From positions 10,958-74,957 of the forward strand of contig DAOUFM010000179.1 of the NCBI GenBank assembly GCA_034429975.1: a stretch of 64,000 nt of DNA. The letters are read 5' to 3'. Positions 33,236 to 42,269 of this stretch are shown here, one piece after another. This DNA is from UBA6170 sp034429975 (GTDB taxonomy: Bacteria > Chloroflexota > Anaerolineae > Anaerolineales > Anaerolineaceae). Position 1 is the stretch's first letter. Each line of letters starts with the position of its first letter. Under the pieces are notes generated by a model, which did no database searches, was not told the DNA's origin, and saw only the letters and a program-made list of their open reading frames with translations. The translations under genes and the position numbers were made by a program.

Positions 33236-33501
33236 TTGATAATGAAATCAATTGAATTAAAGGTGTTGCGTATAGATTAATAATCCTGGAATTACTTAAT
33301 AATAAGGAAAAGTTATCAATGGGGCGTTCTTTTTTTATTGAAAAAGGAGGAATAGCTGACTCTGTCAATAATATTCTGGCGGAAATTTGAAAAATTGATG
33401 CAATTAATCCTTAACTCATAGTAAAATATTTTAGAGTTTGATGATTTCAGGTTAGCCAGTTAATTGTGTTTTCCACTCAGACCTGATAGAAATGAGAGTA
33501 C

Positions 33502-34200
33502 ATGAAGAAACTGAGTGTTGTGATCCCGGTCTATAATGAAGAAAAATTTATTTCCACAACAGTGCAGCGTGTTCTGGATGTTGAATTGGATGGAGTGGAA
33601 ATCGAAATTGTGGCAGTAGATGATGGCTCCAAAGACCGCACTGTGGAGATATTGCAGAGTATGGCCAGTCAGCATGCGAATATTCGTGTGTTTCAACAAC
33701 CGCTGAATATGGGCAAGGGGGCGGCATTGCGACGCGGGTTTCAGGAAGCCAGCGGAGATATCATCCTGATCCAGGACGCTGATCTGGAATACGATCCCGG
33801 CGATTATCCCAATCTGTTGAAACCAATTCTGGACGGCAAAGCGGATGTAGTTTATGGCTCCCGTTTCCTGGGAGGGCCACATCGCGTCTTGTATTTCTGG
33901 CATTTTCTGGGCAATCAATTATTAACCTTGCTTTCGAATATCACCACCAATTTAAACCTGACCGATATGGAAACTGGATATAAGGTCTTTCTGGCTGAAG
34001 TCATCAAGGAAATCCCACTTAAATCGAATCGCTTTGGCTTTGAACCGGAAGTGACTGCCAAAATAGCCCGGCGGGGTTGGCGTATATTTGAAACACCCGT
34101 CTCTTATTTTGGCCGTTCCTATGCTGAAGGTAAGAAAATCGGCTGGAAGGATGGTTTTCAAGCCTTATATTGCATCCTGCGCTACGCCTTTGCAGACTGA
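33502..34200 (+). CDS. GT2 glycosyltransferase, dolichol-phosphate mannosyltransferase-like
   Basis: This 232-residue enzyme has LSVVIPVYNEEKFI, VDDGSKDRT, LNMGKGAALRRGF, QDADLEYDPGDYP (DxD site) and VYGSRFLGG, the standard blocks of soluble DPM-like GT2 transferases without membrane helices. It would transfer a sugar from a nucleotide to polyprenyl phosphate. It lies only 7 bp upstream of larB, so it may share a transcript with the lar genes, although no functional link is evident. Confidence 0.88.
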   Translation: MKKLSVVIPVYNEEKFISTTVQRVLDVELDGVEIEIVAVDDGSKDRTVEILQSMASQHANIRVFQQPLNMGKGAALRRGFQEASGDIILIQDADLEYDPGDYPNLLKPILDGKADVVYGSRFLGGPHRVLYFWHFLGNQLLTLLSNITTNLNLTDMETGYKVFLAEVIKEIPLKSNRFGFEPEVTAKIARRGWRIFETPVSYFGRSYAEGKKIGWKDGFQALYCILRYAFAD

Positions 34201-34207
34201 GGTGTGA

Positions 34208-34969
34208 ATGAACCAGCAATATTTAGAAAATCTCCTGGCACAGGTGAAAAAAGGTCAGGTGTCCATTGAGCAGGCTCTCCAGGTATTACGCAATTATCCC
34301 TACGAGCAGATCGGAGATAGCATCCGGCTGGATAATCAGCGCGGGATACGCTGCGGGTTCCCCGAAGTAATTTACGGCGCTGGGAAAACGGACGAGCAAT
34401 TATTGCTTATCACCGGGCGCATGATCGAGCAGGGGAGTGACCTGTTAATCTCGCGGTTGAGTGAGGGAGCGGCTCAAAAAATCTGTGAGCGTTTTCCGCA
34501 GGTGACCTATCACGAGCGGGCGCGCATGCTGACCTGGTCAGCGGGGGAGCAAGAACAGACCGGGAATGTTCTGGTTGCAACTGGGGGAACGGCGGATATT
34601 CCGGTGGCGGAGGAAGCAGCCGTCACCGCGGAGATGATGGGGGCAAAAGTCACCCGCGTTTTTGATGTCGGGGTAGCGGGTTTACATCGCCTGCTCGACA
34701 AAATCGAGATTATTCAGGGAGCGAATGTTTTGGTGGTCGTGGCGGGCATGGAAGGCGCCCTTCCCAGCGTGGTGGCCGGTCTGGTCAGTGCGCCGGTGAT
34801 AGCCGTTCCCACTAGTGTCGGTTACGGTGCCAGCTTCAATGGGCTGGCGGCCCTGTTGGCCATGCTGAATAGCTGTGCCAATGGGGTTTCGGTCGTCAAT
34901 ATTGATAACGGATTTGGGGCTGGTTATCAGGCAGCATTAATTAATCGCTTGGCAACAAAAGGAAGTTAA
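34208..34969 (+). CDS. larB: LarB, nickel-pincer cofactor carboxylase/hydrolase
   Basis: LarB carboxylates nicotinic acid adenine dinucleotide and releases AMP, the first step toward the nickel-pincer nucleotide. The 253-residue protein has GFPEVIYGAGKT, LVATGGTADIPVAEEAAVTAEMMG (PurE-like core) and VVVAGMEGALPSVVAGL, then PTSVGYGASFNGL, as in the family. It is followed after 2 bp by larE and then larC, so all three synthesis genes are in one operon. The target enzyme larA is not in this window. Confidence 0.94.
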   Translation: MNQQYLENLLAQVKKGQVSIEQALQVLRNYPYEQIGDSIRLDNQRGIRCGFPEVIYGAGKTDEQLLLITGRMIEQGSDLLISRLSEGAAQKICERFPQVTYHERARMLTWSAGEQEQTGNVLVATGGTADIPVAEEAAVTAEMMGAKVTRVFDVGVAGLHRLLDKIEIIQGANVLVVVAGMEGALPSVVAGLVSAPVIAVPTSVGYGASFNGLAALLAMLNSCANGVSVVNIDNGFGAGYQAALINRLATKGS

Positions 34970-34971
34970 CC

Positions 34972-35790
34972 ATGAAAGAACCAACTCCAGCAACTTTGGA
35001 AAAATGGAATCATTTACTTGATTACCTAAGAAAATACGAACGTATTGGCGTGGCTGTCTCAGGGGGTGTGGATAGTGCGCTGGTATGCTGTGCCGCTGTG
35101 CATGCTTTGGGACGGGAAAACGTTCAGGCTTATACAATTGAATCGCCGCTCGAAACGGCCCAGGGCGTTAAAGATGCCCGCAAGATTGCGGAATATCTGG
35201 GTGTTAACCTGCAACTGATGGAATTAAATGAACTGGAAATCGACGATATCCGTCAGAATCCCTCAAAACGTTGTTATTTCTGCAAACTGGCGCGCCTGGC
35301 AAAAGTAAAAGAACTGGCCGATCAGGTCGGGATTATTGCCATGGCGGATGGCTCGAATGCCGATGATCTGAAGAACTATCGCCCAGGCAAACAAGCTTTG
35401 CAAGAACTGGGGGTGTTAAGTCCCCTGGCGGAAATGGGTATTCGCAAGGCGGAAGTGCGCGAACTGGCACAATGGCAGGGGCTGCCGGTCTGGAGCAAGC
35501 CTTCCACACCATGCCTGGCAACCCGCTTCCCGTATGGTACCGAGATTAACGCGCAGCGACTCCAGCAGGTGGGCTGTGCTGAGCAGGGTTTGCGCGAAAT
35601 GGGTTTCAACGAATTTCGCGTGCGTTACCATCATGAGGTCGCGCGCATTGAAGTGCCGCAGAAGTCTTTTGAGGTCGTTATGCAGCAGCGCGCTGAAATC
35701 ACCAGTCTGATTAAATCCTGCGGATTTTTGTATGTTACCCTGGATTTACAAGGGTTCCGGAGTGGTAGTATGGATGAGGCTTTGCAATGA
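34972..35790 (+). CDS. larE: LarE, sulfur transferase of nickel-pincer cofactor synthesis
   Basis: LarE is a PP-loop ATP pyrophosphatase that adenylates and then sulfurates the LarB product. The 272-residue protein has VAVSGGVDSALV (PP-loop), KRCYFCKLARL, MADGSNADDLKNYRPG and KPSTPCLATRFPYG. The last block holds a Cys at the position of the sacrificial Cys in the Lactobacillus plantarum enzyme, suggesting the single-use mechanism rather than a three-Cys Fe-S type. It overlaps larC by 4 bp (ATGA). Confidence 0.93.
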   Translation: MKEPTPATLEKWNHLLDYLRKYERIGVAVSGGVDSALVCCAAVHALGRENVQAYTIESPLETAQGVKDARKIAEYLGVNLQLMELNELEIDDIRQNPSKRCYFCKLARLAKVKELADQVGIIAMADGSNADDLKNYRPGKQALQELGVLSPLAEMGIRKAEVRELAQWQGLPVWSKPSTPCLATRFPYGTEINAQRLQQVGCAEQGLREMGFNEFRVRYHHEVARIEVPQKSFEVVMQQRAEITSLIKSCGFLYVTLDLQGFRSGSMDEALQ

Positions 35791-36992
35791 ATCAGGTTCT
35801 GTATGTAGATGCTTTTTCTGGGATCAGCGGGAATATGCTGATCGGTGCTTTTTTAGATGCCGGCTTACCCCTGAATGTCCTGGAAAAGGCATTTGCATGC
35901 CTGACACTGCCAGAGGGTTATCAACTGGTCTTTGAAAAACGTATGAAAGGCGCCATTCAAAGTGGTTATTTTAATATTACGCTGGACGATACCCACGATC
36001 ATCACCATCATGAACATGACCATGGTCATCACCACCGTCACCTCGCGGACATTCGCCACCTCATTCAAGAGAGTTCCCTTTCCGATCGGGTGAAGGAAAA
36101 CAGCCTTAAAATCTTCGAAATTCTGGCAGTCGCCGAAGGGCAGGTGCATGGGGTTCCGGTGGAAGATGTACATTTCCATGAAGTTGGTGCCATGGATTCC
36201 ATTCTGGACATTGTCGGCATTGCTGTGGCTTTGGAGTACTTTTCAATAGAAGAGATCTATTGCTCCTCCCTGCCTTGGAGCGAAGGCACAGTTAACACCC
36301 AGCACGGCCCGATGCCCATCCCGGCGCCGGCGACACTGGCCTTACTGCAAAGCTGTCAGGCATCCATGCGTTCTTTTCCAGCGCAGGTAGAATTGATCAC
36401 CCCCACCGGAGCGGCCTTCCTGGCGGCCTTCGCGCGCTTTGAAAAACCGGATATGCTCATCCAAAAACAGGGCAGTGGTGCTGGCAGCATGGAACTACCC
36501 TGGCCAAACATTCTCCGGGTTATACTGGGCGAAAAAAAGAGCGAAGGTGCTAAAGAAATTGTGGTGCTGGAAACCCATATCGACGATATGAGCCCTGAAT
36601 GGGCTGGCTATCTCATGGAACGCTGTTTTGCGGTTGGCGCTTTGGACGTGGTCTTTGAACCGATCTTTATGAAGAAAAACCGCCCAGCGACCAAAATCAG
36701 TATTGTAGCCAACCAGCAGCAAGAGCGTACCCTGGCAGACATCCTCCTGCGGGAGACGACTACCTTTGGTTTACGGGTCTATCCCGTGCGGCGATACGAA
36801 GCTCAGCGGGATGTGCAGGAAATCCAGACCACGTGGGGTCCGGTGCGGGTGAAGCGCAAATGGCTGGATGGACAGATCGTCCAATCCATCCCTGAGTATG
36901 AGGACTGCCACCGTATTGCTAGCGAGCACAACCTGCCTCTGCCGCAGGTTTTAGTTTTGATTCAGGAACAAATTTCCAAGCGGAATGGGTAA
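35787..36992 (+). CDS. larC: LarC, nickel insertase (fused LarC1-LarC2)
   Basis: LarC inserts nickel into the pincer cofactor using CTP. The 401-residue chain starts YVDAFSGISGNMLIGAFLDAG and has a His-rich metal loop DTHDHHHHEHDHGHHHRH at about residues 70-88. It then has VHFHEVGAMDSILDIVG, ITPTGAAFLAAF, and the C-terminal part ETHIDDMSPEWAGYLMERCF. Here both halves are in one uninterrupted frame, whereas in L. plantarum they are joined by programmed frameshift. Confidence 0.94.
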   Translation: MNQVLYVDAFSGISGNMLIGAFLDAGLPLNVLEKAFACLTLPEGYQLVFEKRMKGAIQSGYFNITLDDTHDHHHHEHDHGHHHRHLADIRHLIQESSLSDRVKENSLKIFEILAVAEGQVHGVPVEDVHFHEVGAMDSILDIVGIAVALEYFSIEEIYCSSLPWSEGTVNTQHGPMPIPAPATLALLQSCQASMRSFPAQVELITPTGAAFLAAFARFEKPDMLIQKQGSGAGSMELPWPNILRVILGEKKSEGAKEIVVLETHIDDMSPEWAGYLMERCFAVGALDVVFEPIFMKKNRPATKISIVANQQQERTLADILLRETTTFGLRVYPVRRYEAQRDVQEIQTTWGPVRVKRKWLDGQIVQSIPEYEDCHRIASEHNLPLPQVLVLIQEQISKRNG

Positions 36993-37118
36993 AAATTTTC
37001 GACCTTACATATTTGTAAATAATTAATTTGAAGATTCGAACGGGCTGTAAGGGAAACGTATGCATTTTTGGCTCAAAAAAACCTATAATCTAAATAGAGA
37101 ATTTGTGGAAGAAACCTC

Positions 37119-37853
37119 ATGCAGGAATCTATTAACGTCCGACTTTATCAAAGGAACCAGATGAACGTTCGAGCAAGCAGCGATTTCCATCTATCTGGTA
37201 AGGTGCTTTTATCCTACCTGAATGAGCTGGCTGCGTTGGTGGGCGAGAAGAGCCTGGTGATGGTGTTAAAACGCTCTGGTTGGTCGGATCAGATTCGCAA
37301 AATCGTCAGCAACCGGCATGAGAAAATCGCTCCTTATCAGGCACTGGTGGATATCAACCTGCAGGTGGAGGAGATCTTTGGTCCGACTGCCTTAAAAACG
37401 CTGGTTTACTCTTCCGCCAAGCGTAGTTTTGCGAGTTGTTTCGGCGGGACTGAAGCGGTGCGGGAGACCATGCGCTGGCTCAATCAGAACAGTGCCAGCA
37501 CCCTGCGATTAAGAATAGCGCTGGAAACAATCAGCCATCTTATTCAAGCCACCAGTGATGAGAAAATAAAAACTGAAGAAAGCTCCAGCCATTATCATCT
37601 TACCTTCACGCAGTGCGCCGCTTGCTGGGGTGTGAATCACCGGCAGGGACCATCCTGTTTTTATAATGTAGGCATGATTCGCGGTGGATTGCATTATCTT
37701 TTCGGCCGGGATGATTATCCGGTGCAGGAATTGGCTTGTCTATCCAGCGGCGATAAAGCCTGCGAATTTATCGTACGTAAGTTCCCGTTTAATGATAATG
37801 AAAGAGGCAGCGGGAAAACCGGTTTCCTGTCTCTGCCGGCGCATATGCGCTAA
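37119..37853 (+). CDS. V4R (4-vinyl reductase) domain protein
   Basis: This 244-residue protein has a C-terminal V4R domain: CAACWGVNHRQGPSCFYNVGMIRGGLHYLFG (shown in part), then VQELACLSSGDKACEFIV, with Cys residues at positions that bind zinc or a small hydrophobic ligand in related proteins. The N-terminal 100 residues (VLLSYLNELAALVGEKSLVMVLKRSGW) form helices as in the BchJ/XylR-type hydrocarbon-binding group. No DNA-binding domain is present, so it is likely a ligand sensor or adaptor. It stands alone. Confidence 0.7.
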   Translation: MQESINVRLYQRNQMNVRASSDFHLSGKVLLSYLNELAALVGEKSLVMVLKRSGWSDQIRKIVSNRHEKIAPYQALVDINLQVEEIFGPTALKTLVYSSAKRSFASCFGGTEAVRETMRWLNQNSASTLRLRIALETISHLIQATSDEKIKTEESSSHYHLTFTQCAACWGVNHRQGPSCFYNVGMIRGGLHYLFGRDDYPVQELACLSSGDKACEFIVRKFPFNDNERGSGKTGFLSLPAHMR

Positions 37854-37856
37854 AAG

Positions 37857-38546
37857 TTACTCCGCCTTACCATTTTTTAGCAGTGTATCTGAGAAAACAC
37901 GCTGAAATTCGTCGGCACCTTCCTGGTCTGTGATGGCCAGCACTTCATCATTAACGGCAAAAACTGTGTTTCCGTGCGGCATGACGACATCATCTCCCCG
38001 GAAGATGGCTGCCAGCACGCATTGTTCCGGTAAATTCAGGTCTTTGAGGGCAACGCCAATTGCCATCGCTTCGGGTGGGATTTTGACCTCCACCAGCGCA
38101 TAATTGCCTTTTCGCAGGCGCAACAGAGTCATCATATCGCCCAGCGACATCTCCTCTTCAATCAGGCGTGACATAATTTCAGCAGAATTTACCGGCACAT
38201 CCACGCCGAAAACATCTGTGAATAGCCACGCGCTGCGCGGATTGTTGACCCGCGCAATCGTCCGCCCGATTTTGTATTTCTCTCTGGCAATGTAACACAA
38301 CGCCAGATTTTCAGCATCGTTGGTGGTGACTGCCACGAAAACCTGGGCGCGTTCAAACCCGGCATATTCCTGAATGGTTGGGTCGAGTGGATTGCCTTCA
38401 AAGATAGATTCGGTTGGCAATTCGTGATGGAGACTTGCCAGCACGTGTTCCCGCGATTCAATGACATGCACAATGTGATCCTGTTTTAAAAGATTACGGG
38501 CTAAATAAGTTCCGGTGCGTCCACCGCCTGCAATCACGACAAACAT
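37857..38546 (-). CDS. TrkA/RCK potassium regulator (second of pair)
   Basis: From ATG at 38546 the protein has 229 residues with a Rossmann RCK_N domain (FVVIAGGGRTGTYLARNLL, GNPLDPTIQEYAGFERAQVF, AVTTNDAENL) and an RCK_C domain (ALKDLNLPEQCVLAAIFRGDD). It binds NAD(H) or a nucleotide and gates potassium transport. A long in-frame extension to 38726 only reads across the upstream gene; AGGAGGG sits before 38546. The stop of the upstream RCK gene lies 1 nt away, so the two are co-translated. Confidence 0.88.
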   Translation of the reverse strand: MFVVIAGGGRTGTYLARNLLKQDHIVHVIESREHVLASLHHELPTESIFEGNPLDPTIQEYAGFERAQVFVAVTTNDAENLALCYIAREKYKIGRTIARVNNPRSAWLFTDVFGVDVPVNSAEIMSRLIEEEMSLGDMMTLLRLRKGNYALVEVKIPPEAMAIGVALKDLNLPEQCVLAAIFRGDDVVMPHGNTVFAVNDEVLAITDQEGADEFQRVFSDTLLKNGKAE

Positions 38547-38547
38547 A

Positions 38548-39213
38548 TCAGCCCTCCTGCTCTTTTTGATAGAATTTATTGCGTAAACCGTCAATGCCCT
38601 CCGGGGTAGCGCTGAAATGCAGCAGATCATTTTTTTCCAGAATGTCATCGACAGTGGGAATGAAAGAGGTCCCCTGACGGGTGATCGATGCCAGAAGGCA
38701 TTGTTTAGGGGAAAGTTGCAAGTCACCCACTTTTTTGCCCACCCAGGGTGGGCTTACCAGCACCTGATAATAATCCACCGAGCCATCACCAAAGGAATAG
38801 ACCATTTTAACAGATTCGTTTAAGAGCAATTCCTCAAAACGGGAAGCGCCCCAACTTGTTCTGCGAACCACTTCCAGGTTGAAGAGTTCAAAAATTGGGG
38901 CAATATTGGGTTCAAAATTACGGGTGACTACATTATCTATTTGATAGATATCCGTTGCGATCTTCCCAACGACCAGATTGGTAGCATCATCGCTGGTGAC
39001 TGCAGCTACTGCGTTGGCACTGTCGATCCCGGCGCGTTTCAATACATCCTGGCTGAGCGCGTCACCTTCAACCATGTGACCCTGAAAATCGGGCTGCAGG
39101 ATATCAAAAGCTGCTTCGTCAACATCGATAATCGATACATCATGTCCATTTTTATACAGGAGATAAGCTAATTCCGAGCCTAATCTTCCACAACCAACAA
39201 TTAATACTTTCAT
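38548..39213 (-). CDS. TrkA/RCK potassium regulator (first of pair)
   Basis: This 221-residue protein has KVLIVGCGRLGSELAYLLYKNGH (GxGxxG nucleotide site), DVDEAAFD (acidic strand end for NAD), VEGDALSQDVLKRAGI and AVTSDDATNLV, and a C-terminal RCK_C domain. It resembles the CglK/KtrA type. It lies 17 bp after the KimA-type importer gene and is followed by a second RCK protein. Two different RCK subunits may form a mixed ring that controls the transporter, or a channel encoded elsewhere. Confidence 0.88.
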   Translation of the reverse strand: MKVLIVGCGRLGSELAYLLYKNGHDVSIIDVDEAAFDILQPDFQGHMVEGDALSQDVLKRAGIDSANAVAAVTSDDATNLVVGKIATDIYQIDNVVTRNFEPNIAPIFELFNLEVVRRTSWGASRFEELLLNESVKMVYSFGDGSVDYYQVLVSPPWVGKKVGDLQLSPKQCLLASITRQGTSFIPTVDDILEKNDLLHFSATPEGIDGLRNKFYQKEQEG

Positions 39214-39230
39214 GCTTTGTCCTTCATTTA

Positions 39231-41168
39231 TTAATCAACCTGGTAAGGCACTTCCACCACGACCACATCCTGCCCCATTAAAACTTTTCGTAAGGTGTCG
39301 GCAGTACGCATATGCAGTGAATTCGTCCAGAAGCGCCGCGGAATGAATTGCGGAATCACAATGGTGATCATTTCATTCTGCAGGCGATTTTCGGTCAACT
39401 CGGTAATATAATCGATCAGCGGTTTAATCATCACTCGATAAGGAGATTCCAGAATCACCAGCCGGACCCCATCTCCCCAGATTTCCCATTTACTTTGAAG
39501 CTTGACAGTCTCGTCCGGGTCGATTGAAACGTGAACAGCAGTTATATCCTTGGAAAGGGATTCCGCATACTTCAGAGCTTTGATCGTTCCCAGATGAACG
39601 CCGGCTATCGGGACGATGACACGGTGCCGGCTGATATGGTGCTGCCCGGCGTATTTTTCGAGGGTTAAGTGAGCGGCCAGATTAACATAATGGCGGTGAA
39701 TCGAGAAAAAGATGGCTACCAGGATTGGCAATAAGATGACCACCACCCAGGCGCCGTCTGCGAATTTGGTGATCGCAAAAATAATGGTGACCACGAAAGT
39801 AACGAAAGCGCCGAAGCCATTGATAATCATCTTGGAAAGCCATTTTTTCTCGTATTTGAGCACCGAGCCCTGTTCTCGCTTTTCTTCCCCGGGTTTGAGA
39901 TGACCGCTCTTCCACCAGCGATGTGCCATCCCGGATTGAGACAGGGTAAAGGAGAGAAATACACCAATTGCGTACAGCGGGATCAGCCCGGATACATTAG
40001 CCTTAAAGATAATAATCAATAAAGATGCCAGTGCTGCCAGCGAGACAATCCCGCGGGAATACACCAGCCGGCTGCCCTGAAAGGTCAACTGTTTGGGTAG
40101 GAAACCGTCTTTGGCGGTGATGGCGCCCAAACGTGGGAAGTCTGCAAAGGCGGTGTTGGCAGCCATGATCAGAATCACAGTGGTGCTGACAATCGTAATT
40201 AAATATAGAATCCCACGGCCATCGTAAACCGTACGGGCAATTTGAGAAACGATGGTCTCATGCTCCGAGGGGATCGCGCTGACCTGATCTGCAAGGAATG
40301 TTACCCCAACCAGTAAAGAAGCCAGAATTAAGGCCATCATGATTAGGGTGGTGCCAGCATTCTTACTGCGCGGTTGTCGGAAAGCCATAATCCCATCGGA
40401 AATGGCTTCCACCCCGGTGACAGAAGCTGTTCCGTTAGCGAAGGCTTTCAGCAGTAAAAACAAGCTCAAAGCCTGCGGTTCTGCCAGAATGGTTAATTCC
40501 GGTGGATCGCTCACAATTCCCAGAGTGCCGCTCAAATAGCGGATCAAACCAATCAAAATAGTGATGACCATTAAGATGATAAAAAAGTAGGTTGGAATAG
40601 CGAATGTAATGCCGGATTCCTTCACCCCACGCAAATTAATGATCATAATTACGAGAATAAAAAAGATAGCCATGCCCACACGCCAGCGATATAATCCTGG
40701 AAAGGCAGAGACTACCTGTGCCACGCCGGAGGAGATGGAGACTGCCACCGTTAGAATGTAGTCCGTTAGTAAAGCTGCGCCGGCAATCTGCGCCGGAAGA
40801 ACTCCAAGATTATCCCGGGAGACGATGTAAGAACCGCCCCCGTTGGGATAAGCATGGATGGTCTGTTCATAAGACATAGTCAAAATTGCTAGCAAAGCGA
40901 CGATACAAAGCGCCAGAGGCAGCGAGAATTTCAGTGAAACCAACCCAGCAGCCGCCAGCATCATCATCATTTCCTGTGGTCCATATGCGACCGAAGATAA
41001 AGCGTCGGACGAAAACACCGCCAGCCCGATCAGTTTCCCAATCGTCTGGTGTGGGGCATCGGCGGTCTGCAATGGCTTGCCGATCAGCCAGTTGGTCAAA
41101 CTGCGTCGCGGTTTAATGTCACCCTGGCGTATTTGAACAGTCATTCCATTTTTATCATCGATACTCAT
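39231..41168 (-). CDS. KimA-like potassium importer, APC superfamily
   Basis: This 645-residue protein has about twelve membrane helices and a large cytoplasmic C-terminal domain. The opening block ETIGKLIGLAVFSSDALSSVAYGPQEMM (shown from TIGKLIGLAVFSSDALSS) and YPNGGGSYIVSRDNLG match KimA (YdaO) of B. subtilis, a K+/H+ symporter inhibited by c-di-AMP. The C-terminal domain (HRVIVPIAGVHLGTIKALKYAESL) has the UspA-like fold of that family. No c-di-AMP riboswitch core was found in its leader. Two RCK genes follow in the operon, so nucleotide control may act through them. Confidence 0.85.
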   Translation of the reverse strand: MSIDDKNGMTVQIRQGDIKPRRSLTNWLIGKPLQTADAPHQTIGKLIGLAVFSSDALSSVAYGPQEMMMMLAAAGLVSLKFSLPLALCIVALLAILTMSYEQTIHAYPNGGGSYIVSRDNLGVLPAQIAGAALLTDYILTVAVSISSGVAQVVSAFPGLYRWRVGMAIFFILVIMIINLRGVKESGITFAIPTYFFIILMVITILIGLIRYLSGTLGIVSDPPELTILAEPQALSLFLLLKAFANGTASVTGVEAISDGIMAFRQPRSKNAGTTLIMMALILASLLVGVTFLADQVSAIPSEHETIVSQIARTVYDGRGILYLITIVSTTVILIMAANTAFADFPRLGAITAKDGFLPKQLTFQGSRLVYSRGIVSLAALASLLIIIFKANVSGLIPLYAIGVFLSFTLSQSGMAHRWWKSGHLKPGEEKREQGSVLKYEKKWLSKMIINGFGAFVTFVVTIIFAITKFADGAWVVVILLPILVAIFFSIHRHYVNLAAHLTLEKYAGQHHISRHRVIVPIAGVHLGTIKALKYAESLSKDITAVHVSIDPDETVKLQSKWEIWGDGVRLVILESPYRVMIKPLIDYITELTENRLQNEMITIVIPQFIPRRFWTNSLHMRTADTLRKVLMGQDVVVVEVPYQVD

Positions 41169-41221
41169 CGTAAACCCATTCCAGACACGAAAAAAATCAT
41201 GTCCATCTCACAAAGCGAAAG

Positions 41222-41250
41222 ATTATAAGACTCCGCTTTTCAAATGTCAA
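41222..41250 (-). promoter_or_regulatory. Consensus promoter of the kimA-RCK-RCK operon
   Basis: On the minus strand TTGACA (41250-41245), 17 bp, TATAAT (41227-41222): both hexamers are perfect. The transcript would start near 41215, about 46 nt before the start codon at 41168, leaving no space for a large riboswitch. Confidence 0.8.
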
Positions 41251-41368
41251 TGATCACAGCCACCCAAAAAACAAAAAAAATCGCCCAGAATAAAAGCGAC
41301 GGATGGATCTTGCCTCATTAGATTTTATTATACGCCTTAATGGGAATAGGGTAGAGGAGAAAGGGGTA

Positions 41369-41644
41369 ATGTTATCAAAAAAGTTAATACTCATTTGTGG
41401 GAGCCAATTGATCATCTAAACACTGAAGAAGACATATTCAATTACCTGGAAGCAGCCGTGGAAGATGGTGAGCCTTCATTAATTTTAGCAGTTCTAGGTG
41501 ATATTGCTCGAGCAAAAGGGATGACACAAATTGCTAATCAAACAGGTTTAGGGCGAGAAAGTTTTGTATAAAGCACTTTTCGCGGATGGTAACCCGAAAT
41601 TTGCCACAATTCTCAAAGTGATGAAAGCTTTGGGGTTAAAATAA
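41369..41644 (+). pseudogene. Frameshifted HigA/DNA-binding antitoxin
   Basis: Read across three frames this encodes KKVNTHLWEPIDHLNTEED, then YLEAAVEDGEPSLILAVLGD, IARAKGMTQIANQTGLGRES and LYKALFADGNPKFATILKVM, a near-complete addiction-module antidote of the HigA type (helix-turn-helix GMTQIANQTGL). One base is missing in the A run at about 41377-41382, right after ATG 41369, and one base is extra in the T run 41562-41565. AGGAG precedes the ATG. No HigB/RelE-type toxin gene is adjacent. Either the gene is dead or the homopolymers are sequencing errors. Confidence 0.7.
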
Positions 41645-41720
41645 TCATGAAACCCCTGATTTTCATGAATCCGAAATGCAAAATTAGGTGCATAACCCAA
41701 TGCTCGATCCTGGTAGTTTT

Positions 41721-42251
41721 TTACTGAAAATAAGTCTTATGTTGTGCCGGGTCATTGGGATCCTGAACGTGATAGAACTTGCGTTTCTGCCTTTGGACGG
41801 CTTCAATCATCGGTTTGGGCTCAAAGTCGGTGAGCAAGAGCACATAGCGCCCGGGAGAAAGTTTTTGCAGGCATTCGTTGATGGCGTGCAGTGGTACAGC
41901 GCCATTGGCCAGCAATTCACTGCCGTTTACAGTGAATTCCGGCTCGCCCTGAATCCAATCCGGCATTTCTTCGGCGGCCTTTTTCCCCAGCAATGCTGGA
42001 GACAGCTCCACTTGCACCGTTGGGATAAGCTCAGTTTGGCCGACGTTGCGCCTGAGCAGGTTAATAAAGGTAAACACGTCCAGCTCCCCGATCTCAGCTA
42101 CTTTTTCGACAGTTGCCAGCCGGCCAACGGTGCGGCGTAATATTGGGTTTTTAAGATTTTTAAACGCCGGCGCCGCCTGAATGATTTGATCTTCCAGTTG
42201 CGGGTAGGTTGCCAGCACTTCAAATAATTTGGTTTTTCCTGTTATTTCCAT
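41721..42251 (-). CDS. DUF1858 and DUF2249-like protein
   Basis: The first 70 residues (ITGKTKLFEVLATYPQLEDQII, NPILRRTVGRLATVEKVAEIG, FINLLRR) match DUF1858, a small helical domain that accompanies ScdA/RIC-type diiron proteins and hybrid cluster proteins. The C-terminal part (ELLANGAVPLHAINECLQKLSPGRYVLLLTDFEPKPM) resembles the DUF2249/SirA-like fold. It is 18 bp downstream of the DUF438/hemerythrin gene and in the same operon. A role in nitric oxide or oxygen stress is inferred from partners. Confidence 0.75.
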   Translation of the reverse strand: MEITGKTKLFEVLATYPQLEDQIIQAAPAFKNLKNPILRRTVGRLATVEKVAEIGELDVFTFINLLRRNVGQTELIPTVQVELSPALLGKKAAEEMPDWIQGEPEFTVNGSELLANGAVPLHAINECLQKLSPGRYVLLLTDFEPKPMIEAVQRQKRKFYHVQDPNDPAQHKTYFQ

Positions 42252-42269
42252 AGGGGATTACCTCTTCAA

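Noticed and set aside
41169..41221. c-di-AMP (ydaO-type) riboswitch before the KimA-like gene
   Set aside because: The leader from the consensus promoter is only about 46 nt, too short, and the conserved core is absent.
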